64,000 nt of DNA from assembly GCA_000703065.1 (NCBI GenBank), contig JNLK01000001.1, positions 3,494,001 to 3,558,000 of the forward strand. The letters run 5' to 3'. Below, in pieces: positions 32,285 through 41,084 of the stretch (the stretch's first letter is position 1; each line of letters opens with the position of its first letter). The DNA is from Lachnospiraceae bacterium AC2029 (GTDB lineage Bacteria; Bacillota; Clostridia; Lachnospirales; Lachnospiraceae). Under the pieces are notes generated by a model. That model did no database searches. It had not been told where the DNA came from and saw nothing but the letters and a program-made list of their open reading frames with translations. The position numbers were made by a program, and so were the translations under genes.

Positions 32285-32321
32285 CCCGACAGGGCATAAT
32301 GCCCTGTCGGGGGATTTTTTC
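32285..32321 (+). terminator. Rho-independent terminator of the surface protein gene
   Basis: CCCGACAGGGC-ATAAT-GCCCTGTCGGG followed by GGATTTTTT. Very stable stem. Confidence 0.9.
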
Positions 32322-32499
32322 CGGTACGAATCAGATTTTTGAGGCATTGTTGGAAAGAATCACGCAAAATGATGCGATGGATTTTCAGGTGGAGATAAAC
32401 AAAGAAACTTCGGCGGTTAAGATTCTGGAAATAGCAATTTCTCAGATGGAAGAGGAAATGAAGCATTCCATAAATGTGGAGCGTTTAAAGGAGCAATGA
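32322..32499 (+). pseudogene. C-terminal coding remnant, unidentified
   Basis: Downstream of the terminator a frame reads QIFEALLERITQNDAMDFQV, EINKETSAVKILEIAISQME and ends RLKEQ at TGA. The charged helical composition is protein-like but there is no start or ribosome binding site. Family not recognised. Confidence 0.35.
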
Positions 32500-32535
32500 C
32501 ATTTTTTATATTTCAATAACGGGGAGAAGAGGATT

Positions 32536-33165
32536 ATGATAAATGAATTTGAGTGGAATAGAATGATAGCCGGTGAACTGTACTCACCTTTTAAGGTCGG
32601 TTCGGATGCGTGGGGCAAGGTGCATAAGGCACAGAAGGAGTTCAATGATTCTGAGTTTTGGCACGACAGAGAACCTTTGAAAAGACTTATGGCGTGCTTT
32701 GGAAGTGCACCTGAGGATATGGTTCTCACGCCTCCGGTATATTTTGATCATGGAGATAAGGTGTTTTTTGGAAAACACTTTTATGCAAATACAGACCTGA
32801 CGATACTTGATGAGAATTACGTGCGTTTTGGAGACAATGTTTTTCTTGCGCCACATGTGAGTATATACACAGCCGGACATCCGATAGATGCTGAGATAAG
32901 AAATACAGAGGTTGAGTATGCCAGGCCTGTTTCCATCGGATCAAATGTTTGGATTGGAGGAAATGTTGTTATCAATCCGGGCGTGACGATAGGAGATGAC
33001 GTTGTTATAGGATCAGGATCGGTAGTTACCAAAGATATTCCCAGTCATTCGGTGGCGGCCGGTAATCCGTGTAAGGTGATACGATCGATCACTGAGACGG
33101 ATTATGAACGATGGAAAAGAGAATATGAAGAGTATATTCGACTGGGTGAAGACCAGAATCGATAA
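32536..33165 (+). CDS. Sugar O-acetyltransferase (maltose/galactoside acetyltransferase family)
   Basis: The 209-residue protein has the Maa/LacA N-terminal helical region (NEFEWNRMIAGELYSPFK), a left-handed beta-helix of hexapeptide repeats, the catalytic His in YTAGHPID, and the closing SVAAGNPCKVIR. These trimeric enzymes acetylate the 6-OH of free sugars with acetyl-CoA, perhaps for detoxification. The ribosome binding site is GGGGAGAAGAGG. Single gene. Confidence 0.9.
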   Translation: MINEFEWNRMIAGELYSPFKVGSDAWGKVHKAQKEFNDSEFWHDREPLKRLMACFGSAPEDMVLTPPVYFDHGDKVFFGKHFYANTDLTILDENYVRFGDNVFLAPHVSIYTAGHPIDAEIRNTEVEYARPVSIGSNVWIGGNVVINPGVTIGDDVVIGSGSVVTKDIPSHSVAAGNPCKVIRSITETDYERWKREYEEYIRLGEDQNR

Positions 33166-33259
33166 ATCCCTGATCGGCAATGTCCGTACTTAATGTCTAA
33201 AACATAAACAGATATAATTGGGAGTATGGAGAAAAACTGACCATAGAGGAGCATTAACT

Positions 33260-33829
33260 GTGGGATCATTATTACAATCAACACGAAATACAAGAGCTTT
33301 GCCCACCGGGAATTTGCGGTTCATCCGAAGTGATTTTCCCGGAAAACTTACTGATGCTGAAATCATGTGGCTGCATGAGAATGACATTACAACGGTGATA
33401 GACCTCAGAGATGAACGCGAATACAAAGAGCGCCCCTGCAGGCTTGAAGAAGAGGAGGGCTTCGTATATCTTCATATGCCTGTCACGGGTGGCGGAGGCG
33501 TTCCGGAGTCACCGGATGCAGTCGCGGCATCCTATCTTGCCATGCTTGATGATCAGATGGACCGGATCGTTGATGCAATAATGAATGTGGATAGCAATGT
33601 ATTGTACTTCTGCCACGCAGGAAAGGACAGGACAGGTGTGGTGTCTGCGGTTATTCTGAAGAGATTGGGATTTGAAGACCGGACGATCATTGACGACTAT
33701 ATGGAAACAAAGGATAACCTTATGGATGTTCTCGCGAAATATGCTGAGGATCATCCGGAAGTGGACATCAATACCATTATTCCAAGGGAAGAGAATATCA
33801 TACAAGTGTTACGAAAGGTTAGATTATGA
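33260..33829 (+). CDS. Tyrosine-protein phosphatase (Tyr_phosphatase3-like)
   Basis: I start at GTG 33260, which has AGAGGAG 8 bases upstream, rather than a TTG at 33218; the product has 189 residues. It carries the P-loop CHAGKDRTG with nucleophile Cys118 and the N-terminal NLRFIRSDFPGKLT with a TTVIDLRDERE block typical of this phosphatase family. Relatives dephosphorylate phosphotyrosine or phosphoinositides. The stop overlaps the start of the double-GNAT gene (ATGA), so both are one operon. Confidence 0.87.
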   Translation: MGSLLQSTRNTRALPTGNLRFIRSDFPGKLTDAEIMWLHENDITTVIDLRDEREYKERPCRLEEEEGFVYLHMPVTGGGGVPESPDAVAASYLAMLDDQMDRIVDAIMNVDSNVLYFCHAGKDRTGVVSAVILKRLGFEDRTIIDDYMETKDNLMDVLAKYAEDHPEVDINTIIPREENIIQVLRKVRL

Positions 33830-34725
33830 AACTTGCATATGAGATGAAATATACGCATCCGACAGATGAGATGACATCCGTCCAAATGATTCCGTATTCT
33901 TCCACATTTCAGGAAGCTTACAGGGAAATGTATAACGAATGTTATCATGAGATGAGAGAGGCTTTGGAGATCCAACCCTACGACTTTATACAGGATGATT
34001 CATTCTTTGAATCCGGGATGGACGGGGTCGTACTTCTGGTGGAGGATGGTAATCTGATCGGAAGTGTGGCACTGAAAGAGGATGAAATCGATGATCTGAT
34101 CGTAAAGAAAGAGTATCAGGGGCAGGGCTATGGTCGACAGATTCTGCTTTGGGCATTGAACCATATTAAGACGGAGAGGTTCCTTCTGCATGTTGCGGGA
34201 TGGAACAGAAAAGCAATCAGTTTATATCGGAAAACGGGATTTGAGATTACAAATGCGACTGCAATTGGAGAAAACAACATGATAAGAGAAGCGAGAAAAG
34301 AGGATCTGTCGCAGCTTTTGGAATTATATCTGTTCCTGCATGAGGACAGAATTCCCGAGCAGAGTGAGCATCTTGGAGAAACATGGAACCGGATCATCGA
34401 AGATCCGAATCATCATCTGATCGTGAATGAGATAGATGGAAAGATCATTTCTTCCTGTGTCTGTGTGATCATTCCGAATCTGACAAGAAATGTCCGGCCG
34501 TATGCCTTTGTGGAGAATGTGGTGACACATGCGGATTACAGGGGGAAAGGTTATGCCGGTGAATGCCTTGATTATGCAAGGGAGCTCGCTGAGCAGGAAA
34601 ACTGTTATAAGATGATGCTGCTTACCGGATCAAAGAAACCGGAAACACTGCATTTCTATGAGAAGGCTGGATATAACAGCAGTGACAAGACTGCATTTAT
34701 CCAGTGGTTGGAGATGGATAAATAA
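33826..34725 (+). CDS. Tandem double GNAT acetyltransferase
   Basis: The 299-residue protein consists of two GNAT domains: residues 1-145 (VKKEYQGQGYGRQILLWAL, then NRKAISLYRKTGFEI) and 150-299 (NMIREARKEDLSQLLEL, NVVTHADYRGKGYAGECLDY, HFYEKAGYNSSD). Both acetyl-CoA loops look intact. Two-domain GNATs are known (for example mycothiol synthase), but this one is not specifically like those. It overlaps the phosphatase gene by four bases. Confidence 0.88.
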   Translation: MKLAYEMKYTHPTDEMTSVQMIPYSSTFQEAYREMYNECYHEMREALEIQPYDFIQDDSFFESGMDGVVLLVEDGNLIGSVALKEDEIDDLIVKKEYQGQGYGRQILLWALNHIKTERFLLHVAGWNRKAISLYRKTGFEITNATAIGENNMIREARKEDLSQLLELYLFLHEDRIPEQSEHLGETWNRIIEDPNHHLIVNEIDGKIISSCVCVIIPNLTRNVRPYAFVENVVTHADYRGKGYAGECLDYARELAEQENCYKMMLLTGSKKPETLHFYEKAGYNSSDKTAFIQWLEMDK

Positions 34726-34808
34726 TAATGGAGAAAAACTCGGTGGGCCTATTACGAGTCGGATACTCCTGTTATATGCAGTTACAAGAGGGTGATAGGG
34801 GTAGTCTT

Positions 34809-35738
34809 ATGAATGGCATTTTGGAAACTGAACGCCTTTTCCTGCGGGAAATGGACATGAATGATTACGATGCGCTGTATTCTGTTCTGGCTGATCATGA
34901 AAATATGCGGTATTACCCATATACTTTTGATGGAGCGCGTGTCAGGGATTGGATCGAACGAAACATGAACCGCTATCGGAAGGATGGCTTTGGGCTGTGG
35001 GCTGTCTGCCTAAAGGAAACCGGTGAAATGATAGGTGATTGTGGGGTGACGCTTCAGAATATCAACGGAGAATTACTGCCGGAAATCGGCTATCATATCC
35101 GCCATGACTGCCAGAGGAAAGGTTATGCCAAAGAGGCTGCAAAGAGCGTCCGTGATTGGGCGTTTCGGAATATTGATGTTTCGGACCTGTATTCCTACTG
35201 CAAATATACGAATGAGCCTTCCGTCCGAACAGCAGAATCCATTGGTATGCATTTTGACTGCGAATATCCGGATGATATCAACGGAAAAACGCATGTATCG
35301 GTAATTACGAGGGAGGACTGGTTGAACGAACTAACAGAAAATATGATTCGCTACGCAAAAGATAAACTTGGAAATAGCAATTACGCCGGATGGTGCCTCT
35401 CGTTCATAGAAGATGCGCTGGAGAAAAGCAACGGAATCGAGATCTTCGGCGGGGATTCTGCGAAGGAGTCTGCTTTGCTCTATGCTGACGGAATGCGTCA
35501 GGGCAAACCGGAAAAAGGTGCGTTTGTCTTCTACGATTGTATCTGTCTGGGGCCGGACGGTCCTGTCAACTGGGGGCACTGCGGCATCAGCCTTGGGGAT
35601 GGCAGGATCATCCATGCCTGGGATATGGTACGGATCGATGATTATCAGGAAATCGAAGCTATGACAGCGCCTTCCGGGGATCGTCCGAAGTACATCGGCT
35701 GGGTGCCGGTGGAGCGGGTAGTGAAACAGAAGAATTAG
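34809..35738 (+). CDS. RimJ/RimL-type GNAT fused to an NlpC/P60-like domain
   Basis: From ATG 34809 the protein has 309 residues (an ATG at 34728 gives 27 more, poorly conserved in appearance). Residues 1-175 are a RimJ/RimL-like GNAT (ILETERLFLREMDMNDYDAL; YHIRHDCQRKGYAKEAAKSV; NEPSVRTAESIGM). Residues 180-309 resemble an NlpC/P60 peptidase with catalytic Cys in NYAGWCLSFIEDAL, His in NWGHCGISLGDG and a third residue His in IIHAWD. Without a signal peptide it should act in the cytoplasm. The combination is unusual; acetylation and hydrolysis of a peptide or small wall fragment is an inference. Confidence 0.8.
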   Translation: MNGILETERLFLREMDMNDYDALYSVLADHENMRYYPYTFDGARVRDWIERNMNRYRKDGFGLWAVCLKETGEMIGDCGVTLQNINGELLPEIGYHIRHDCQRKGYAKEAAKSVRDWAFRNIDVSDLYSYCKYTNEPSVRTAESIGMHFDCEYPDDINGKTHVSVITREDWLNELTENMIRYAKDKLGNSNYAGWCLSFIEDALEKSNGIEIFGGDSAKESALLYADGMRQGKPEKGAFVFYDCICLGPDGPVNWGHCGISLGDGRIIHAWDMVRIDDYQEIEAMTAPSGDRPKYIGWVPVERVVKQKN

Positions 35739-35748
35739 CAATTAGGAG

Positions 35749-35787
35749 ACCGCTGATGGGACATTTTAGTCTGTCGGCGGTTTTCTG
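35749..35787 (+). terminator. Probable terminator
   Basis: ACCGCTGAtggGACA pairs with TGTCGGCGGT around a short loop, followed by TTTTC. Moderately strong. Confidence 0.55.
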
Positions 35788-35801
35788 GTTTTCTGTTTCT
35801 G

Positions 35802-35830
35802 TTGGCGAAATAAAGTTTCAATGCTATAAT
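35802..35830 (+). promoter_or_regulatory. Promoter of the WYL regulator
   Basis: TTGGCG (35802-35807), 17-base spacer, perfect TATAAT (35825-35830), 60 bases before the start codon. Confidence 0.6.
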
Positions 35831-35889
35831 AAACATGTCATACAGTTGTCGTGTTTGATTTGGTATGATACATACGGAGCGTGAGAGAA

Positions 35890-36807
35890 ATGAAGATAGA
35901 CAGGCTGATCGGGATACTTTCCGTGCTGTTGCAGGAAGAGAAAACTACGGCACCGGAGCTGGCGGAACGGTTTGAGGTGTCGAGAAGGACAATTAATAGG
36001 GATATTGAGGAGCTATGCAAGGCGGGGATTCCTATACAGACGGTGCAGGGAACCGGCGGCGGTATCAGCATTATGGATGGGTACCGGATGGACAGGACGA
36101 TCCTGACGTCAAAGGATATGCAGATGATCCTTGCAGGGCTACGGAGTTTGGACAGCGTGAGCGGAAACAGTTATTACGGTCAGCTAATGGAGAAAATCCA
36201 GGCGGGGTCCTCTGAGTTCATTACCGGTAGGGATTCCATTCTGATCGATCTGTCATCATGGTATCGGGATTCGCTTGCTCCGAAGATAGAAACCATACAG
36301 GATGCAATCGGGCTGAAGAAGACCATCAGGTTTATGTATTATTCGCCGGGCGGGGATACGGAAAGAGAGATTGAGCCATATTATCTGATCTTCAAATGGA
36401 CAAGTTGGTATGTCTACGGCTACTGTCTCCTGAGAAACGAATTCAGACTATTTAAGCTGAATCGTATGGACAACATCACGCATACAGCATCCTTTGATGG
36501 GAAGCGTGAGGTTCCAATGCCGGATCTTTCGAATGAGACGGTATTCCCCGCGAAGGATCGGGTGAAGGCGCTGTTTGATGCTTCGATGAAATGGCAGCTC
36601 GTGGAAGAGTATGGTGTGGATTCCTTTACGGAACAAGATGATGGAAGCCTGCTGTTTGAACATGAATATGCGGATGATGAGGGATTGCTTTCCTGGATGC
36701 TTTCATGCAGAGACAAGGTGACTGTTCTGGAACCGAAGCAGATTAGGGAAAAACTCTATCAGATCACCTCTGAAATAGCTAAAAGATATGAAGGAGAATG
36801 TAAATGA
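35890..36807 (+). CDS. WYL-domain transcriptional regulator (YafY-like)
   Basis: The protein (305 residues from ATG 35890; GTG 35881 possible) has a DeoR-like HTH_11 at residues 1-60 (DRLIGILSVLLQEEKTTAPE, then LAERFEVSRRTINRDIE), a WYL domain at about 135-220 (IRFMYYSPGGDTEREIEPYY; SWYVYGYCLLRNEFRLFKL) and a WCX-type C-terminal extension. WYL domains sense small ligands or nucleic acids. The gene overlaps the isochorismatase remnant by ATGA, so it heads an operon whose second gene is broken. Confidence 0.9.
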   Translation: MKIDRLIGILSVLLQEEKTTAPELAERFEVSRRTINRDIEELCKAGIPIQTVQGTGGGISIMDGYRMDRTILTSKDMQMILAGLRSLDSVSGNSYYGQLMEKIQAGSSEFITGRDSILIDLSSWYRDSLAPKIETIQDAIGLKKTIRFMYYSPGGDTEREIEPYYLIFKWTSWYVYGYCLLRNEFRLFKLNRMDNITHTASFDGKREVPMPDLSNETVFPAKDRVKALFDASMKWQLVEEYGVDSFTEQDDGSLLFEHEYADDEGLLSWMLSCRDKVTVLEPKQIREKLYQITSEIAKRYEGECK

Positions 36808-36989
36808 AAGACAAAGCGTTGGTCGTGATAGACCTTCAGAATGACATTACGAAGAATTACAAAAAGATCATAGGGCAGGTAAACACAGCAATTGATTGGG
36901 CGGTGATGGGTGAGATGCTTAAGTACTATGCGGATAAGGGCTGCGAAGTATTGTCGCTTAAAGAGTGCATGAGGGAAAAGGAGGCTTGA
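36804..36989 (+). pseudogene. Isochorismatase-like cysteine hydrolase with in-frame internal deletion
   Basis: The 61-codon frame begins as an isochorismatase-family hydrolase (KDKALVVIDLQNDITKNYKK, with the catalytic Asp in DLQND) and after about 34 residues jumps to the family's C-terminal helix (MGEMLKYYADKGCEVLS). About 100-110 residues with the catalytic Lys and Cys are absent. The frame is kept, so a short product may be made but cannot be catalytic. Confidence 0.65.
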
Positions 36990-36993
36990 TGTT

Positions 36994-37410
36994 ATGAGGT
37001 TGGACGGTTTTGGACTATTGGTCGAGGATATGGCGAAGATGATTCGCTTCTACAGGGACGTTCTTGGATTTGAGATCAAGGAAGCGGAGGATACATCCAA
37101 TGTATATCTTGTGAAAGATGGAACGCTGTTTCTTCTGTATGGCAGGAAAGATTTTGAAAAGATGACAAGCCGCCGGTATGAGTATGCTAAGGGATTGAAT
37201 GGCCATTCGGAAATTGCTCTATATGTTGATACCTTTGATGAGGTCGATGCTGCGTTCAAGAATGCGATAGAGAATGGTGCTACATCGGTATTAGAGCCTG
37301 AGTTGGAGCCGTGGGGACAGAGAACCTGCTATATTGCAGATCCGGAAGGAAATCTGATTGAGATCGGTTCATGGAATAAACCTTTTGAGGAGAAGGATGA
37401 GGAAAGGTAG
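36994..37410 (+). CDS. VOC (glyoxalase-like) protein
   Basis: The 138-residue protein has paired VOC modules (MRLDGFGLLVEDMAKMIRFY; HSEIALYVDTFDEVDAAFKN) and the closing CYIADPEGNLIEIGSW with a conserved Glu metal ligand. It is 5 bases after the isochorismatase remnant and 3 bases before the YoaP gene, in one transcription unit from the WYL promoter. Substrate unknown. Confidence 0.85.
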   Translation: MRLDGFGLLVEDMAKMIRFYRDVLGFEIKEAEDTSNVYLVKDGTLFLLYGRKDFEKMTSRRYEYAKGLNGHSEIALYVDTFDEVDAAFKNAIENGATSVLEPELEPWGQRTCYIADPEGNLIEIGSWNKPFEEKDEER

Positions 37411-37413
37411 AAC

Positions 37414-38160
37414 ATGGAATACATCAGAGTTACAAAGGATAATCTGGAAAAAGAACATATATGCTGTGCGATTTCCAATAATAAGGATGTACAGGTGTCT
37501 TCAAAGAAGGCATGGCTGGCTGACAGGTTTGATGAAGGACTTGTTTTTCTGAAGAGTGTGGAACGCGGCAAGTGCTTTATCGAGTATGTTCCGGCAGAAA
37601 ATGCCTGGGTTCCGATTGAGGCTGACGGGTATATGTACATTGACTGCCTGTGGGTGTCCGGGTCCTTCAAAGGGCATGGGTATTCCACTGATCTGCTTAC
37701 TGCCTGCATCGAGGACAGTAAGCAGAAGGGAAAGAGAGGGCTCTGCGTATTGTGCGCTGTAAAGAAAAAGCCGTTTCTTGCTGATCCGAAGTTCCTGAAG
37801 TACAAGGGCTTTGTCGTGGGGGATGAGGCGGATAACGGGATTCAGCTTTGGTATCTGCCGTTTGAGGATAGTGCTGGCGCTCCGGTATTCAAAGATTGCG
37901 CCAAACATCCGCATACAGATGTGAAGGGATATGTTTTGTACTATACAAGCCAGTGCCCGTTCAATGCGAAGTATGTGCCTGTCTTGGAGCAGACTGCTAA
38001 AGAAAATGATATTCCTTTCCGGGCAATTCATATAAAGAGCAAGGATGAAGCACAGAATGCCCCGACTCCGATCACGAATTATGCTCTTTTTTATGATGGG
38101 GAGTATGTCACAAATGAGCAGATGAATGATAAGAAGTTCTTAAAACTTGTCAATAGATAG
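37414..38160 (+). CDS. yoaP: YoaP-like N-acetyltransferase
   Basis: The 248-residue protein matches Bacillus YoaP: an N-terminal GNAT domain (CLWVSGSFKGHGYSTDLLTA is the acetyl-CoA loop) to about residue 145, then a thioredoxin-like YoaP-type domain (VKGYVLYYTSQCPFNAKYVP) and the closing NEQMNDKKFLKLVNR. The Cys-Pro at CPF recalls redox domains, with only one Cys. Substrate unknown. It follows the VOC gene by 3 bases, suggesting translational coupling. Confidence 0.85.
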   Translation: MEYIRVTKDNLEKEHICCAISNNKDVQVSSKKAWLADRFDEGLVFLKSVERGKCFIEYVPAENAWVPIEADGYMYIDCLWVSGSFKGHGYSTDLLTACIEDSKQKGKRGLCVLCAVKKKPFLADPKFLKYKGFVVGDEADNGIQLWYLPFEDSAGAPVFKDCAKHPHTDVKGYVLYYTSQCPFNAKYVPVLEQTAKENDIPFRAIHIKSKDEAQNAPTPITNYALFYDGEYVTNEQMNDKKFLKLVNR

Positions 38161-38206
38161 GAGTAAATGTGAGTTTGTTGGAATATGTGATTGGAAGAAG
38201 AAAAAG

Positions 38207-38390
38207 ATGGATATTGTTCACTATTTTATAGAAAAAGGGAATGGAGAGCCGATCATAATGCTCCATGGAAATGGAGAGAATTGCGAGTATTCCCGATTCA
38301 GAGCTTGTTATTCTCAAGGGCAATCACTTTATTGCAAACAAACACCCGGAAGAGTTTAATCGGGTTGTTGTTCGGTTTTTACGTGGCTAA
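38207..38390 (+). pseudogene. Alpha/beta hydrolase with internal deletion and frameshift
   Basis: The start reads MDIVHYFIEKGNGEPIIMLH then GNGENCEY, the usual hydrolase first strand and oxyanion loop. After 38290 another frame reads IPDSELVILKGNHFIANKHP and ends VVVRFLRG at TAA 38388-38390, the normal C-terminus with the catalytic His (GNHF). About 150 residues with the nucleophile are gone and the join is out of frame. Confidence 0.65.
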
Positions 38391-38408
38391 GTATGACTTA
38401 AGTCATAC
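38391..38408. repeat. Perfect 18-bp palindrome
   Basis: GTATGACTTAAGTCATAC directly follows the hydrolase remnant. It could be a regulator site for the following membrane protein/two-component unit or the stem of a weak terminator; there is no clear T run. Confidence 0.5.
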
Positions 38409-38515
38409 CGATTTTCGTTACCTATCTCACTATGAATGAATCTGAATATGTTTTATAGTATACCCAAGTAAAACCTTAGGATTCTGAATGTACAATGTTA
38501 CGCAGGAGGTATACT

Positions 38516-39121
38516 ATGAATAGAAAGATAGGCATGGCGGGATCTCTGATAAATGCATTAACAGTATTTCTGTTTGCTGTACTTATGTTATTTGATTTTA
38601 CCGACGGAAGTTTTTTCGTATGTATCATTCTCTCGATCAGCTTTGTATGTATGGTAGCTGCATTGGAGGCTGAATGCACCGATGAAAGACGCGCAGCAGG
38701 CAAAGCGGCGCTGGCTTTCGCTGCGATTTATGCAGTGCTTATAATGATCGTCTATTATACACAGTGCACGACCGTACTTAATGAGAAGCTGGGGGAAGAA
38801 GCCGACAGGATCCTAAACTACAGGAATCTGGGCCTCATGTTTAATCTGGATATTTTAGGCTACGGAATCATGGCTCTTTCTACTTTCTTTATCGGATTAA
38901 CGGTGCAGGTTAAGAACAAGATAGATAAAGCGCTGAAGATATTATTAATAGGTCATGGGGTATTCTTTCCGGGTTGCCTTATCATGCCAATGACCGGTAT
39001 GTTCCTTGGCAGCCACGGATCGACTTCAAAGGGTGGCGTGATCGCGCTGGAGATATGGTGCCTGTACTTTTTACCGGTGGGGATTCTGGCATTCCTGCAT
39101 TTCAAAAACCGCGAGAAGTAA
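38516..39121 (+). CDS. Multi-pass membrane protein of unknown function
   Basis: From ATG 38516 (AGGAGG 8 bases before) the 201-residue protein has about six membrane helices (for example SLINALTVFLFAVLMLFDF; IILSISFVCMVAALEA; AALAFAAIYAVLIMIVYY; the last ends at a cytoplasmic FKNREK). No transport motif is seen. It lies 28 bases before the response regulator and probably belongs to the same operon, so it may be a sensing or accessory membrane partner. Confidence 0.75.
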   Translation: MNRKIGMAGSLINALTVFLFAVLMLFDFTDGSFFVCIILSISFVCMVAALEAECTDERRAAGKAALAFAAIYAVLIMIVYYTQCTTVLNEKLGEEADRILNYRNLGLMFNLDILGYGIMALSTFFIGLTVQVKNKIDKALKILLIGHGVFFPGCLIMPMTGMFLGSHGSTSKGGVIALEIWCLYFLPVGILAFLHFKNREK

Positions 39122-39149
39122 TGGAGAGAAAATGAAGGAAGGACTCGTT

Positions 39150-39836
39150 ATGAAAAGGGAAATTCTGATAATAGATGATGATGTAGATATTGCTATGATC
39201 ATTATGGATATGCTTACGGATAAAGGGTTCGGAGTGACTCATGCCGCAAGCAACGAAGAAGCATTTGAAATTCTGACAAATAAAAGCTTTCATCTGATAA
39301 TTCTGGATATTAATCTTCCGGATGCGATCGGCTTTGAAGTTTGCCGTGAGCTGAGAAAAGTATCAGAGGTCCCTGTTATTTTCGCCAGTGCCAGAACCAG
39401 TGAGTCAGACCGGATCACAGGTTTTGAGATTGGCGGTGATGACTATATTCCAAAACCGTTTTCGATGAAGGAGCTTCTGGCACATATAAATGCACTGCTA
39501 CGCAGAACCTACGGATTCACCGATGATGAAAAAACGATTTCCTTCGGCGATATCACTGTTGATACAGGTTCACGTACTGTGATAAAAAACGGGAATATCA
39601 TAAATCTGTCGCTGCGTGAATTTGATCTGCTGGCATTTCTATGTTCACATCCAAACATAGCCCTGACGAAAGATAAGCTGCTCTGCGAAGTGTGGGGCGC
39701 ATTCTCGGAGGTTGAACCGAAAACACTTGCTGTTCATATAAGGTGGCTACGGGAAAAACTGGAGGATGATCCTGCAGATCCTAAATATATTAAGACGGTT
39801 TATAAGGTTGGATATATCCTGGAGGCAGAAATATGA
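39150..39836 (+). CDS. OmpR-family response regulator
   Basis: The 228-residue protein (an ATG at 39132 would add 6) has a receiver domain with the acidic pocket IIDDD, phosphoacceptor in LIILDINLPDAIGF and Lys in GGDDYIPKPFSM, and a winged-helix DNA-binding domain (INLSLREFDLLAFLCSHPNI; LAVHIRWLREKLEDDP). Its last codon overlaps the kinase start (ATGA). With the downstream ABC genes it forms a BceR-like module that usually answers to cell-wall-active antimicrobial peptides. Confidence 0.92.
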   Translation: MKREILIIDDDVDIAMIIMDMLTDKGFGVTHAASNEEAFEILTNKSFHLIILDINLPDAIGFEVCRELRKVSEVPVIFASARTSESDRITGFEIGGDDYIPKPFSMKELLAHINALLRRTYGFTDDEKTISFGDITVDTGSRTVIKNGNIINLSLREFDLLAFLCSHPNIALTKDKLLCEVWGAFSEVEPKTLAVHIRWLREKLEDDPADPKYIKTVYKVGYILEAEI

Positions 39837-40981
39837 AAGGACGGGTAATAAAGATTACTGTGATTTTTTCACTGCTTCTCGTAGCAGTGACCGGCATCCT
39901 GGCTTTAGATTCCCGAAAATCGGTTTTACAGGATGACAGGTCCGGGCAGCTGCTTGATCTAAATGAGATATCGCAGCTGATTGATCGGGGAGATTATGAT
40001 ACAGCAAAACAGAAGACGGATGAATATGCGGAAATGCTCCGTTCAAAACCTTTAGAGGATTCCGTCGGAATAAACGGTATTGTTATGTGCACCCTCACCA
40101 TTCTTTTTATGGCGATGGTCTTTTTATATGTATATCTGAATATTCTCCGGCCGTTTGATAAGATGAAGGATTATGCATCTGAATTGGCAAAGGGGAATTT
40201 TGATCTGCCTCTTAATTATGAAAGGTCCAATTATTTTGGTGCATTTACCTGGGCTTTTGACAGTATGAGGAAAGAAATAACGCGTTCGAGAATGGCCGAG
40301 CGTGAGGCCATCGAAAATAACAAGACAGTGATCGCAACACTTTCGCATGACATCAAAACACCGATCACTTCCATACGTGCATATGCGGAAGGTCTGGAAG
40401 CAAATCTTGATACATCTCCGGAACGACGCTCCAGATATCTGGAGGTTCTTATGAGAAAATGTGACGAGGTTACGGCGCTTACAAACGATCTTTTCCTTCA
40501 TTCCCTTTCAGATCTCAATATGTTACAGATGCAGTCGGAAGAGTTTGAGCTTGTTCCGTTTCTTAAGCAGTCCATAAGTGAAATCTCAGCTGAACAGGAG
40601 GACGTGGTATTCAGGAAGCCGGATATTTCACCGATTATTTATGCAGACAGGAAGAGGATCAATCAGATCGTAGAGAATCTGATAAACAACGCGCGAAAAT
40701 ATGCGAAAACAAATGTTACCGTTTCACTTACTCAGTCAGAGAATATGGTTTCAATTCACTTCAGAGATAAGGGACCGGGAATTCCTGATGAAGATATGCC
40801 GTTTATAACGGATAAGTTTTATCGCGGGAAAAATACGGGGGACGAAAACGGCTCAGGCCTGGGACTCTATATCGTAAAGTATATAGCCGAACAATCCGGC
40901 GGAACTCTGGAACTTATAGATCATACCTCCGGAGAAGAGGGACTTGAAGCGGTTGTGAGCCTCCCAATAAAAAAACAGTAA
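39833..40981 (+). CDS. Sensor histidine kinase
   Basis: The 382-residue protein has two membrane helices (about 5-25 and 85-105) around a short extracellular segment, a HAMP-like linker, HisKA with the phosphoacceptor His in VIATLSHDIKTPITSIRAYA, and HATPase boxes (IVENLINNARKY, FRDKGPGI, GSGLGLYIVKYI). It overlaps the regulator gene by four bases and phosphorylates it by family knowledge. The short extracellular part resembles kinases that sense through a partner transporter. Confidence 0.92.
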   Translation: MKGRVIKITVIFSLLLVAVTGILALDSRKSVLQDDRSGQLLDLNEISQLIDRGDYDTAKQKTDEYAEMLRSKPLEDSVGINGIVMCTLTILFMAMVFLYVYLNILRPFDKMKDYASELAKGNFDLPLNYERSNYFGAFTWAFDSMRKEITRSRMAEREAIENNKTVIATLSHDIKTPITSIRAYAEGLEANLDTSPERRSRYLEVLMRKCDEVTALTNDLFLHSLSDLNMLQMQSEEFELVPFLKQSISEISAEQEDVVFRKPDISPIIYADRKRINQIVENLINNARKYAKTNVTVSLTQSENMVSIHFRDKGPGIPDEDMPFITDKFYRGKNTGDENGSGLGLYIVKYIAEQSGGTLELIDHTSGEEGLEAVVSLPIKKQ

Positions 40982-41084
40982 AAGCTTTTCTCTAAAATAC
41001 TTCTCTTAAATACTTCTTAATAAGAATTCATCTAAACTGTGATCATGAACCACGGATCATGACAGAAGAGGAGAAAAAATCAAA

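Noticed and set aside
33218-33259. TTG start for the tyrosine phosphatase
   Set aside because: The extra 14 residues look unlike the family and the GTG at 33260 has a proper ribosome binding site.
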